Source: Thermoflexales bacterium
GTDB lineage: Bacteria; Chloroflexota; Anaerolineae; B4-G1; SLSP01
NCBI GenBank assembly: GCA_015486785.1
Contig: WFQZ01000231.1
Span: 1 to 31,555, forward strand
Length of the DNA: 31,555 bases
Reading direction: 5' to 3'
Shown: positions 1-7,399 of the stretch, one piece after another
Numbering within the stretch: position 1 is the stretch's first letter
How the letters are laid out: each line of letters begins with the position of its first letter
Notes under the pieces: generated by a model
Seen by the model: only the letters and a program-made list of their open reading frames with translations
What the model was told of the DNA's origin: nothing
Database searches by the model: none
Program-made: the position numbers and the translations under genes

Positions 1-1479
1 GTCCACCATCTGGCGCGTGGGGCCGCCTCCGCCATCGCCGTAGCCGTAGACCAGGAGCAGCGGCGGCGGATGGCCTTCGGCCCCGGCGTCTTTCTGCTGG
101 AAGGTGCGCCAGGTGCCCAGGACTTGGCGCGGTGAGGCGTCGCTGTTGTATGTGCCCACGTAGGCTCCGCCGTAGGGTGTGATGTCAAAGTGGGTGAGCA
201 CTTTTGTGCCGTCCAGCCCTTGCCACCAGAAGGTGTCGTAGGGCAGGCGGTTATGTTGATTCCAGCCGAGTTTGGCGGTGAAAAAGTACTTCAGCCCGGC
301 TTCTTTGATCAGTTGCGGTAAGTTCCAGGAGAAGCCGAAGGCGTCCGGCAGCCACAGGACCGGGGCAATCGGCACGCCCGCGAAGTGGCGGCGGTAGAAG
401 TCGATTCCCAGCAGGAATTGCCGCGCCAGCGATTCCGGGCCGCTGAGTTGGCAGTCCATTTCCACCCAGGTGGGGCCGAGCAGTTCCCAGCGGCCTTCTT
501 GCGCCCGCCGGCGGATGGTTTCCCAGAGGGCGGGGTCGTCTTGGCGCACGAAGTCGTACAACTGGGGTTGGCTCTGGCCGAAGTGGAAGCCGGGATGGTG
601 TTCCAGCAGGGTGAGCGCGTTGCGGAAGGTGTGGATCGCTTTGCGGCGGGTGCGGCGCAAGGGCCACAGCCAGGCTACGTCCAGGTGGGCGTGGCCGATG
701 GCGGTGATGGGGACGTGCAGCGGCGGGCCGGCGCGGCGGATGCCTTGACGCAGTCGCGCCAGCGCGTGGGGCAAGCTGGCGTAGAATCGCGCCCGCTCCG
801 GGCCGGAGGTCAGCGGGGCGTTGATCAAGCCGGCGTCCGCGCCCCATTCTTGCGCGGTGGCGGATGGGGCCGCGTCGGGTGCGGCGGGCGGGAGGCTTTC
901 CCGCAAGTCCAGCAGCAGGAAGGCTTGATCCAGCGCGGTGTAGAGGTGGGCACGGGCCGGGTCGTGGTCGGCGAGGGCGGCGGCGGTTTCCAGGGCCACG
1001 TGCGCCAGGGTGATGAAGTCCCGCGTGGGCGGATCAAGCTGCACGAGCGCACATTGGCGCATCTGCAAGCGGCGGTACGGGTCACGCCCCAGGATGCCGC
1101 TCCAGCCGCGCAGGGTGAGGCGGTGCGGGTGGCCGTCGGCGTAGCGGGCGGGCAAGGGACGCTCTTGGTGATGGCGGTCGCACGCGGTGAGCGGGTCGCC
1201 GTCAATGGTGATCAGGGCTTCGGGGTGGCTGAAGTCTCCGGCTTGCCCCAGGGGCAGGTAGAGGGCGAGGGCGGTTTTGTCCCACGAGGGCGGGACGGTG
1301 AAGGTGGTGCGCAGTTCAAATTCCTCATCCGGCCCGATCCACATGTCGCCGGGGGCGATGGTTTTGCCGTCCGGGGTGGTGAAGGGCGGGAGCGCGGCCC
1401 GCTGCCGGTAGACCAATGGGGCGATCAGGTGCAAGCGGTGCGCGATCTTACGGGCGGTGAATCTGGTTTGGTAGCGCAT
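1..1479 (-). CDS. GH38 alpha-mannosidase, N-terminal 493 residues (cut by window start)
   Basis: Retaining, zinc-dependent glycoside hydrolase family 38 enzyme that removes alpha-linked mannose. The frame is open from the ATG at 1479 to the window edge. Seen: GHAHLDVAWLWP at residues 262-273, where His265 and Asp267 match the family's zinc ligands; EMDCQLSGPESLARQ near residue 420-400 equivalents upstream of the edge; WLPDAFGFSWNLPQL with Asp379 at the catalytic nucleophile position; and GYGDGGGGPT near residue 480. Family members are usually about 1000 residues, so roughly half is missing. No signal peptide is visible, so the enzyme is probably cytoplasmic. A GGAGG Shine-Dalgarno site precedes the ATG. 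It is the distal gene of the ABC uptake operon, which suggests the imported sugar is a mannoside or mannose-containing oligosaccharide; that substrate is inference. The family call is secure, linkage preference is not. Confidence 0.95.
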   Translation of the reverse strand, partial: MRYQTRFTARKIAHRLHLIAPLVYRQRAALPPFTTPDGKTIAPGDMWIGPDEEFELRTTFTVPPSWDKTALALYLPLGQAGDFSHPEALITIDGDPLTACDRHHQERPLPARYADGHPHRLTLRGWSGILGRDPYRRLQMRQCALVQLDPPTRDFITLAHVALETAAALADHDPARAHLYTALDQAFLLLDLRESLPPAAPDAAPSATAQEWGADAGLINAPLTSGPERARFYASLPHALARLRQGIRRAGPPLHVPITAIGHAHLDVAWLWPLRRTRRKAIHTFRNALTLLEHHPGFHFGQSQPQLYDFVRQDDPALWETIRRRAQEGRWELLGPTWVEMDCQLSGPESLARQFLLGIDFYRRHFAGVPIAPVLWLPDAFGFSWNLPQLIKEAGLKYFFTAKLGWNQHNRLPYDTFWWQGLDGTKVLTHFDITPYGGAYVGTYNSDASPRQVLGTWRTFQQKDAGAEGHPPPLLLVYGYGDGGGGPTRQMVD

Positions 1480-1504
1480 AGTTCCTCCGCGCTGAGTCTG
1501 GGGC

Positions 1505-1541
1505 CGGAGCATGGCCGAGGGACGGCCTCGGTCATGCTCCG
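1505..1541 (-). other. Stem-loop between ABC ATPase and mannosidase genes
   Basis: A 16-base arm at 1505-1520 pairs with 1526-1541 with a single mismatch (which forms a G.U-type pair in one transcript) around a 5-base loop. No T-run follows on either strand, so this is not a classic intrinsic terminator. In the intercistronic space it may act as an attenuator or protect the upstream mRNA from 3' decay, lowering mannosidase expression relative to the transporter. The structure is seen; the role is inferred. Confidence 0.7.
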
Positions 1542-1562
1542 TGCTTGGCTGCCGCTGTGATC

Positions 1563-2648
1563 TTAGATGCGCTGCCCGGTTTGCGGGTCAAAGAAGCGCA
1601 GGGATTCTTGTTTGAACTTCAGGTGGACCATTTCGCCGCTATGGACTGCCGGGCGTGCCGGGGCGATGATCTTCAGCAGTTTGTCATCCAGCTCAATGGA
1701 GACGACTTGATGCGAGCCTTGCGGCTCGGCCACCAGGCAGGGGGCGGAAAGGTTGGCTTCTGTTTCGCCGGTCAAGGTGAGATTCTCCGGGCGGATGCCC
1801 AAGATCAGGTTGCGCTGTTCTTGTCCCTTGAGGCGGGCGGCGTTTTCCGGTGAAAGCGGTAGTTTGAGGTGCGGGTTGACCAGGTGGAGCGTGCCGCCTG
1901 CGGCCACGACTTGCACGTCAATGAAGTTGGTCGGCGGGGTGCCGATGAAGTCGGCGACGAAGATGCTGGCGCTTTCGTTGTAGACTTCTTCCGGGGTGCC
2001 GATCTGCATGATTTCGCCGTCCTTCATGATCACGATGCGGTCGGCGATGCTCATGGCTTCCGATTGGTCGTGGGTGACGAAGACGGTGGTGGCGTGGGTC
2101 TTGTTGTGGATGGCTTTCAGTTCGGTGCGGGTGGCGACGCGCAATTTGGCGTCCAGGTTGGAAAGCGGCTCGTCCATCAGGAAGAGCTTGGGTTTCACGG
2201 CGATGGCCCGCGCTACGGCGACCCGCTGCCGCTGTCCGCCGGAGAGTTGGGTGGGGTAGCGGTCAAGGTAATCGCCGATTTTGGTCATGCCGGCGACTTC
2301 GCGGACGGTGCGGTCGATTTCGCTGCGGGAGAGTTTCTTCAGCTTGAGCGCGAAGGCGATGTTCTCGTAGACGGTCATGTGCGGCCACACGGCGTAGCTT
2401 TGGAAGACCATGCTGATGTCGCGCTTGCGGGGGGGCAGGTCGGTGATGTCCACGCCGTCGAGGATGATCTCGCCGTCGGTGGCTTCTTCCAGCCCGGCGA
2501 TCATGCGCAAGGTGGTTGTTTTGCCGCAGCCGGAGGGGCCTAGCAACACCAGGTATTCGCCGTCATGCACTTCTAGGTTGATGCCTTTGACGGCTACCAC
2601 TTTTTTGCCGAATCGTTTGGTCAGGTTTTTCAGTTGTAATGTAGCCAT
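1563..2648 (-). CDS. Sugar ABC transporter ATP-binding protein, MsmK/UgpC/MalK type
   Basis: Energises carbohydrate import by ATP hydrolysis at the inner face of the membrane. Seen in 361 residues: Walker A GPSGCGKT at 37-44, Q-loop Gln83, signature LSGGQ at 135-139, Walker B LFLMDEP at 155-161 and switch His193. A C-terminal TOBE/OB-like regulatory region of about 125 residues is typical of the CUT1 family. The open frame extends far upstream, but the start at 2648 is preferred because it gives MATLQLKNLTKRF, the normal N-terminus, and has an AGGAG site just upstream. It lies 8 bases after the second permease gene. Such ATPases can serve several transporters in one cell, so exclusive use here is inferred. 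Confidence 0.95.
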   Translation of the reverse strand: MATLQLKNLTKRFGKKVVAVKGINLEVHDGEYLVLLGPSGCGKTTTLRMIAGLEEATDGEIILDGVDITDLPPRKRDISMVFQSYAVWPHMTVYENIAFALKLKKLSRSEIDRTVREVAGMTKIGDYLDRYPTQLSGGQRQRVAVARAIAVKPKLFLMDEPLSNLDAKLRVATRTELKAIHNKTHATTVFVTHDQSEAMSIADRIVIMKDGEIMQIGTPEEVYNESASIFVADFIGTPPTNFIDVQVVAAGGTLHLVNPHLKLPLSPENAARLKGQEQRNLILGIRPENLTLTGETEANLSAPCLVAEPQGSHQVVSIELDDKLLKIIAPARPAVHSGEMVHLKFKQESLRFFDPQTGQRI

Positions 2649-2656
2649 AGTAGCTC

Positions 2657-3724
2657 CTATACGGTCACGCCACCCCACATCTGGTGGATGTAGCGGCGGA
2701 TGAAGAATGTGAACAACACTGCCGGCAGGGCCATCACGATGCCGCCTGCTGCGGCCAGGTTGACTTGTCCAACCGCGCCCAGGACGGTCTGGTAGACGAC
2801 GACGGAGAAGGTGGGGTTGAACTGGGTGAGGATGATGGCGGCGACGGTCTCGTTCCACGCGCCGAGGAAGGCGTACATCGCGCAGGCGGCCAGGCCGGGC
2901 AGGGCCAGCGGCAAGGTGATGCGGATGAAGGTTTGGATTTTGGTGGCGCCGAAGACTTGGGCTGCTTCTTCCAGCGAGATGGGGATGCCCATGAAGATGC
3001 TGGCGGTGATCCAGATCGTCAGCGCGATGGAGCCGACCGAGTAGACCAGCGAGAGGCCAATCGGCTGATCGTAGAAGCCCATGTTCACCAGGATGATGAC
3101 CATCGGCATGGCAATCGCCACGCCGGGGAACATGCGCACGAAGAGCACGCTGAATTTGAGCGCGTTGCGGCCTTTGAAGTAGTAGCGGGCGAAGGCGTAT
3201 CCGGCCATTCCGCCGATGAACAGGGAGATCACGATGGTCATAGCGCAGATTTCCAGGCTGCGGATGAGCGCGGGGACGGCTTGTCCGGTGCCGGCGACTT
3301 GGAAGAAGGTTTGGTAGTTGTAGAGCAGGTTCTTCCGCCGGGTGAAGTAGATCGGGTCTTCGGTATCCAGCCGCGCGATCTGCTGTTGGATTTCCGACAC
3401 CGACATCGGGGCGCCGAGCTGCGATTTCATGTAGACGGACATTTTGTCCAGGTCTTGGGTGTCCATCACGGTTTGGTATTCTTTGTCAATCTGGTCGTAG
3501 ACGCTGAGCAGGTAGCCCCGTTCTCCGTGGGTCATTTTGTAGTGGATTTTTAGCTCCGGCAGCAGGGGCAGGGGATAGCGGTACGCTTCGCGGGTGGAAA
3601 GGAACGAGAGCGAGACGACGAAGTAGATCGGGAGCAGCATGGCGATCACCACGCCGGTGACGAAGATGTAAAATGTGGTGCGCTTGGCTGCTCTGTGGAT
3701 GTTCCGGCGAGTCTTTTTGTTCAT
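2657..3724 (-). CDS. Sugar ABC transporter permease, MalG-like, with enlarged external loop
   Basis: Inner-membrane subunit of a CUT1 carbohydrate importer, 355 residues. An N-terminal helix near residues 17-40 is followed by about 115 mostly hydrophilic residues, then five hydrophobic segments. The EAA loop that contacts the ATPase is visible as EEAAQVFGATKIQTFIRITL (around residues 252-271). Its start ATG overlaps the stop of the first permease as ATGA, so translation is coupled. Typical MalG-type proteins are about 280-300 residues; the extra length lies between helices 1 and 2 on the external face and could contact the binding protein. The family is clear; the role of the insertion is not. 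Confidence 0.93.
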   Translation of the reverse strand: MNKKTRRNIHRAAKRTTFYIFVTGVVIAMLLPIYFVVSLSFLSTREAYRYPLPLLPELKIHYKMTHGERGYLLSVYDQIDKEYQTVMDTQDLDKMSVYMKSQLGAPMSVSEIQQQIARLDTEDPIYFTRRKNLLYNYQTFFQVAGTGQAVPALIRSLEICAMTIVISLFIGGMAGYAFARYYFKGRNALKFSVLFVRMFPGVAIAMPMVIILVNMGFYDQPIGLSLVYSVGSIALTIWITASIFMGIPISLEEAAQVFGATKIQTFIRITLPLALPGLAACAMYAFLGAWNETVAAIILTQFNPTFSVVVYQTVLGAVGQVNLAAAGGIVMALPAVLFTFFIRRYIHQMWGGVTV

Positions 3725-4626
3725 GCTTCTGCCTCCCTATCGCGTTTGAAGGCTCCCGAAACTTGCAGGTAGGCCAGCGAGACGAGCGAGACGATGGCGG
3801 CTACGATGATGGTGTAGCCGGTGGCCATCTGGTAGCTGATATCCAGGCCGTGGACGACTTTGTGATAGTAGACGATGCGTTCGACGAGCACCGGCATGCG
3901 CGAGAATCCCAGCAGGATGACGACGATGAGCCAGATTTGGATGGCCGAGATCAGCCGTAGGATGACGGCGGTCTGAATGGTGGGTTTGAGCAGCGGGAGC
4001 GTGATCTTTCTGAGCACGGTGAAATAATCGCCGCCGAAGACGTAGCCCGCTTCCTGCATTTCCTCGGAGATGTTTTGCAGTCCGGCCAGCAGGATGATCA
4101 TCACCGAGGGGATGACTTGCCAGGCGTCTATAACAATGATCAAGGCCAATAATGAGGTGTTTGATCCTGCCAGCCAGTAGATGCTCTTGCCTTTTTCCAG
4201 GAAGCCCAGGTAGTACAACAAGCTGTTCACCCATCCGTGGGCGGTCAAGCCGGTGATCCACATTGCGCCTGCCGCTGCGGAAGGCAGGGCCATCGGGATC
4301 ATCGCCAGGAAGAGGAAGAAGTTTGCGCCTACGAATTTCCGATTGATGAGCAGGGCCAGGAAGAGCGCGGCGATAAATTCCAAGGTGACGGAGAAGATTA
4401 CGATGATGGAGGTGTTTTTGAGTGCCGGGACAAATCCTTTGTCGTGGATGACCATGGCGAAGTTTTGGAGTGTGAAATGCCCCGCCGGATCGGTGAAGCC
4501 CCCGACGATGGAGACGAGCACCGGATGGAGCCAAAATGCGGTGTAGTAGATGATCACGGGGAGCAGCAGCAGATAGGGCACGGCTTTCTCCCCTAGTTTC
4601 TTCCAATCTTTCTTGGTTTTGGTCAT
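3721..4626 (-). CDS. Sugar ABC transporter permease, MalF/UgpA-like
   Basis: First membrane subunit of the importer, 301 residues with six predicted helices. The N-terminus is basic (MTKTKKDWKKLG) and leads into a hydrophobic segment from about residue 17. The EAA coupling loop appears as EEMQEAGYVFGGDYFTVLRK (around residues 188-207). An AAGGGG-type ribosome site lies upstream of the ATG. It is separated from the binding-protein gene by 136 bases that hold a strong stem-loop, and it overlaps the next permease by 4 bases. This is the usual gene order in CUT1 operons, with the two permeases forming a heterodimer. Confidence 0.93.
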   Translation of the reverse strand: MTKTKKDWKKLGEKAVPYLLLLPVIIYYTAFWLHPVLVSIVGGFTDPAGHFTLQNFAMVIHDKGFVPALKNTSIIVIFSVTLEFIAALFLALLINRKFVGANFFLFLAMIPMALPSAAAGAMWITGLTAHGWVNSLLYYLGFLEKGKSIYWLAGSNTSLLALIIVIDAWQVIPSVMIILLAGLQNISEEMQEAGYVFGGDYFTVLRKITLPLLKPTIQTAVILRLISAIQIWLIVVILLGFSRMPVLVERIVYYHKVVHGLDISYQMATGYTIIVAAIVSLVSLAYLQVSGAFKRDREAEA

Positions 4627-4690
4627 GTGCCAGCCCCCTTATGACTGGTGGGACACGGCGCGGGGGGCCGCATCCTTCGGAGTTTAGAGA

Positions 4691-4728
4691 AAGGAGTCGG
4701 GAAGTCCGGCTGGAGTTCCCGACTCCTT
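4691..4728 (-). other. Strong stem-loop after the binding-protein gene
   Basis: A perfect 13-base inverted repeat pairs 4691-4703 with 4716-4728; the loop can add a further TCC/GGA pairing. It sits 35 bases past the stop of the binding-protein gene. No clear U-tract follows on the minus strand. A stem-loop at this place is a common means of making more binding protein than permease, through partial termination or mRNA stabilisation. The structure is seen; the effect is inferred. Confidence 0.75.
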
Positions 4729-4762
4729 CACATCACGAACCGTTACCAGCGGTGCTGCGGAG

Positions 4763-6109
4763 TTATTTCTTCAGCAAGCCGTCCACGCACTCTTGGGCTT
4801 GGTCGAGCCGCTCTTGGGTAACGTCTTTACCGGCGTGGATGGTGTCGGCGAATACGTCGTCGAAGCATTGCTTAACCGCGCCCCAGTCTTGATACTTGTA
4901 GGCGGGAACGCCGGAGACTACGCCCTTATCGAGCACCATGACCGCTTTGGAGATGACTTCGTCGATTGGCTCATTACCCAGGTGCTCGATGGCTTCTTGC
5001 ACGGGGGGAATGAAGCCGCCGGTCCCTTTGGCGATCTTCACCTGGATGTCGGGGCGGGTCAGGTATTCGAGGAATTGCACGGCCAAATCTTGGTTGGGTG
5101 CGCCCTTCAAGATCGCGTAGCCGCTCACGCCGGCGATGGAGCCGATGCCCGCCGGGCCGGAGGGCGCGGGGGCCAGCGTGAATTGGGTCTCGTTGGAGGC
5201 GTAGACCTGGCCGGCGCGGGCGTTGTGGAACACGGTCAACCACGCCTCTTCGCGCATCATGGGGTCTACACAGCTATCTACGTTCATCACGGTGGGCACA
5301 AAGCCGTTGGCCTTGCCGATGGTTTCCCAAATCTTCCAGGCCTGCATTGCCTCGGCGGAGTTGGCGTCGGGGAAGCCGGCACCGAAGGACAACTCAGAAC
5401 CACCGAACATGTAGATCCAGGATTTCATCGGGATGCCGGTGATGCAGACTTTGCCTTCGCCCTCGCCCTCGGCGATGTTGACGGCCCATTGCGCGTATTG
5501 TTCCCAGGTAATGTGATCAATGTCTACGCCTTCGGGGAGGTAGGGGAGGGCCTTGTTGTTGGCCAGGAGCAGGTAGACGTCCGCGCCGACGGGCAGGAAG
5601 TATTGCTTATCGCCCCGGTTGGTATCCGCCTGGAAGGCAGTGCTGAAGTGGCGGTCGCTCCAGGACTTGACGTAGGGGCTGAGGTCTTCAACGTAGCCTG
5701 CTTTGATCCAATCGGGCATCTTGCCGTTGTGGGCGCAGATGATGTCCGTGGTCACGTGGCCGGTCTCTTCTTGGATTTTCGCCCGCTCCAACAGCGTGTC
5801 GTCATCGAGAATCTGGAAGTTGACCGTTACACCATGCTCTTGTTCGAAGGGCTTGATGATCTCGTTGATGAAGAACTCCTGCTCGCGGGGCGGGCTGAAG
5901 AGGCGGGAAGAGAAGACCAGGGTCTTGGATTCGGCAGGAACAACGACGGTTTGCTCAACTGGGACCTCAACGGTCTGTTGAACGGGCACTTCAACCGTTT
6001 GCTTAACCGGCACTTCGACGGTCACGGTGACCGTTTGCGGGGTGCAGGCGGCCAAGATGCCCAGCAAGGCGAGTGCGACAAACGCCAATAGAATGGTGAA
6101 CTTCTTCAT
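4763..6109 (-). CDS. Sugar-binding lipoprotein of ABC transporter
   Basis: Extracellular substrate-binding protein (family 1, MalE-like), 448 residues, which captures the sugar and delivers it to the permeases. The N-terminus MKKFTILLAFVALALLGILA ends in the lipobox LAAC, with Cys22 the lipidation site. Residues 31-54 are three tandem VEVPVxQT octads followed by a fourth degenerate one, forming a spacer from the membrane. The mature domain begins near residue 62 (KTLVFSSRLFSPPRE). The ATG at 6109 has an AGGAGGAG ribosome site. It follows the repressor gene after 101 bases with no good promoter visible, so it may be read from the repressor promoter. Substrate specificity cannot be read from sequence; the linked GH38 enzyme suggests mannosides. 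Confidence 0.93.
   Translation of the reverse strand: MKKFTILLAFVALALLGILAACTPQTVTVTVEVPVKQTVEVPVQQTVEVPVEQTVVVPAESKTLVFSSRLFSPPREQEFFINEIIKPFEQEHGVTVNFQILDDDTLLERAKIQEETGHVTTDIICAHNGKMPDWIKAGYVEDLSPYVKSWSDRHFSTAFQADTNRGDKQYFLPVGADVYLLLANNKALPYLPEGVDIDHITWEQYAQWAVNIAEGEGEGKVCITGIPMKSWIYMFGGSELSFGAGFPDANSAEAMQAWKIWETIGKANGFVPTVMNVDSCVDPMMREEAWLTVFHNARAGQVYASNETQFTLAPAPSGPAGIGSIAGVSGYAILKGAPNQDLAVQFLEYLTRPDIQVKIAKGTGGFIPPVQEAIEHLGNEPIDEVISKAVMVLDKGVVSGVPAYKYQDWGAVKQCFDDVFADTIHAGKDVTQERLDQAQECVDGLLKK
5948..6019 (-). repeat. Three tandem 24-base repeats coding a VEVPVxQT linker
   Basis: In-frame tandem units of 24 bases within the lipoprotein gene encode octads differing at one residue (Lys, Gln, Glu). 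They form the tether between lipidated Cys22 and the binding domain. Slippage could change tether length by multiples of eight residues. Confidence 0.85.
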
Positions 6110-6210
6110 TTGGTACTCCTCCTAAAAGTCTGTGAAAGTGAATAGAATTGGCTCATACGAAATCTGTTGCCGGTTCAAGGTTTGTCCGATAGCACCTCCT
6201 TCTCGTGGAT

Positions 6211-7233
6211 TTATGATGTGGCGCGAGGGCCACACGACTCGCGCACGATCAACTCCGGCTGCAAGAGCACGTGGCGTTGTTCCAGTGTCTCTTGCCGCAA
6301 CAAACGAATCAACATATCGCAGATGTGCCACCCGGCTTCGTAGGCCGGTTGATGCACGGTGGTCAACCGGGGGTGAACGATTTGTGCCAACGGCACATCG
6401 TCGAATCCGAGGATGGAGAGGTCTTGTCCCACGGTCAAGCCCATATCCCGCGCGGCCCCGATGGCCCCGGAGGCCATCCAGTCGTTGCAGGCGATGATCG
6501 CGCTGGGGGGATTTTCCCGGCTGAGGAAGTCTCGCGTCAAATTGTAGCCGCTGCGATCCCGCAGATCGCCGATGGCGATCAGTTGCTCATCAAAGGGGAT
6601 GTTGTGCTCCGCCAGTGCTTTGCGGTAGCCTTGCAGGCGATGGGTGGAGTACATAAACGTGTAGGGTGCGCTGATGTAGGCAATGCGCCGATGTCCCAGG
6701 GCGATCAGGTAGCGGGTGGCGTGATACATTCCGTATTCCCCGTCCACGTCCAGGTAAGGGAATTCCGCGTCTATGTCGGAGCGTCCAAAAGCGACGAAGG
6801 GGAAATTCTGTTCGAGCAGGTAAAGGATGCGTTCATCGTGGGGGCGGGTGCTGATGACGATCAAGCCGTCCACGCGCCGTTCCCGCACCATACGCTCGTA
6901 AGTGTGCAACTCGTCCGCTTCCGGGGCGCGGGTGGAAACCAGCAGATCGTACTCATGCTCAATGGCTTTGTCGCCCACACCGGCCAGAAAATCTCCGAAG
7001 AAAGGATCGCCGAAACGGGTGCTGGAAGTGGGGACAATGATGCCCAGCGTATCGGTGCGCTGCTTCTGCAACCGTTGGGCCATGACATTGGGGCGATAGT
7101 GTGCCGCGCGAGCTGCCGCTAAAACCCGCTGCCGCGTTTCTTCCGCCACCCCAGGCGCACCGCTAAGGGCGCGGGAGACGGTGGCGATAGATACGCCAAC
7201 TTCACGGGCTAGATCGTGCAGGGTCACCGGCAT
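6211..7233 (-). CDS. LacI/GalR-family transcriptional repressor
   Basis: Sugar-responsive DNA-binding regulator of 340 residues. The helix-turn-helix and hinge occupy residues 4-55, including TLHDLAREVGVSIATVSRAL and the minor-groove-reading hinge RPNVMAQRL. A periplasmic-binding-protein-like effector domain (LGIIVPTSS to the C-terminus) follows. The open frame runs 34 codons further upstream, but the ATG at 7233 is chosen because it gives the standard MPVTLHDLA start and has a GGAGGG site; the longer form would be translated across the promoter and operators. It heads the transporter operon and its own promoter carries two operator-like palindromes, so it probably represses itself and the operon until the imported sugar binds. 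Confidence 0.95.
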   Translation of the reverse strand: MPVTLHDLAREVGVSIATVSRALSGAPGVAEETRQRVLAAARAAHYRPNVMAQRLQKQRTDTLGIIVPTSSTRFGDPFFGDFLAGVGDKAIEHEYDLLVSTRAPEADELHTYERMVRERRVDGLIVISTRPHDERILYLLEQNFPFVAFGRSDIDAEFPYLDVDGEYGMYHATRYLIALGHRRIAYISAPYTFMYSTHRLQGYRKALAEHNIPFDEQLIAIGDLRDRSGYNLTRDFLSRENPPSAIIACNDWMASGAIGAARDMGLTVGQDLSILGFDDVPLAQIVHPRLTTVHQPAYEAGWHICDMLIRLLRQETLEQRHVLLQPELIVRESCGPRATS

Positions 7234-7246
7234 CGGAATTCCCTCC

Positions 7247-7258
7247 GTAAACGTTTGC
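7247..7258. promoter_or_regulatory. LacI-family operator O1 (GTAAACGTTTGC)
   Basis: Near-palindrome centred on AAACGTTT, the typical core for LacI/GalR proteins. It lies in the repressor gene's 5' untranslated region, just upstream of the ribosome site and just downstream of the predicted transcription start. Confidence 0.8.
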
Positions 7259-7269
7259 AATACGAGTAT

Positions 7270-7298
7270 AGTATAGATGAAAACGTTTACGATGTCAA
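7270..7298 (-). promoter_or_regulatory. Sigma-70-type promoter for the repressor/transport operon
   Basis: Reading the minus strand, TTGACA (7298-7293) is a perfect -35 box and TATACT (7275-7270) a near-perfect -10 box, with a 17-base spacer. Transcription should start near 7263. Operator O2 fills the spacer. Confidence 0.85.
7279..7290. promoter_or_regulatory. LacI-family operator O2 (GAAAACGTTTAC)
   Basis: Second AAACGTTT palindrome, located between the -35 and -10 boxes. Its centre is 32 bases from that of O1, about three helical turns, so two repressor dimers would bind on the same DNA face. Occupancy would directly block RNA polymerase. Confidence 0.82.
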
Positions 7299-7328
7299 GT
7301 ACTTTGGGCGAAAATCGGGTGGAAATGT

Positions 7329-7357
7329 TTGACAAAATTTGGCTTGGCTCTCATAAT
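7329..7357 (+). promoter_or_regulatory. Sigma-70-type promoter for the cyclase gene
   Basis: TTGACA at 7329-7334 and CATAAT at 7352-7357 are separated by 17 bases. It is divergent from the repressor promoter, the two -35 boxes being 30 bases apart. Transcription should begin around 7364, inside a short inverted repeat. Confidence 0.8.
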
Positions 7358-7358
7358 G

Positions 7359-7378
7359 GAGGAGTCCCCTAACTCCTC
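7359..7378 (+). other. Inverted repeat GAGGAGT/ACTCCTC at the cyclase transcription start
   Basis: A perfect 7-base inverted repeat (7359-7365 with 7372-7378, 6-base loop) spans the predicted transcription start of the cyclase gene. It could be a protein operator or a 5'-end stem-loop. Only the repeat itself is seen. Confidence 0.6.
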
Positions 7379-7399
7379 GGCTGAAAAGGATCGTAGGTT

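Noticed and set aside
1505..1541. Intrinsic terminator before the mannosidase gene
   Set aside because: The stem is strong but no T-run follows on either strand, so it was listed as a stem-loop only.
385..1560. Long plus-strand open frame of 391 codons antisense to the mannosidase gene
   Set aside because: The minus strand reads a clear GH38 protein with catalytic motifs; the plus frame is a low-complexity GC-rich shadow with no recognisable domain.
4793..6091. Plus-strand open frame of 432 codons over the binding-protein gene
   Set aside because: It mirrors the lipoprotein gene, including its repeats, has no ribosome site, and shows no domain.
6191..6201. Perfect AAGGAGGTGC ribosome site (minus strand) in the gap before the binding-protein gene, suggesting a leader peptide
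   Set aside because: The only start after it is a TTG too far away, giving an 18-codon frame; the binding-protein gene has its own good site further down.
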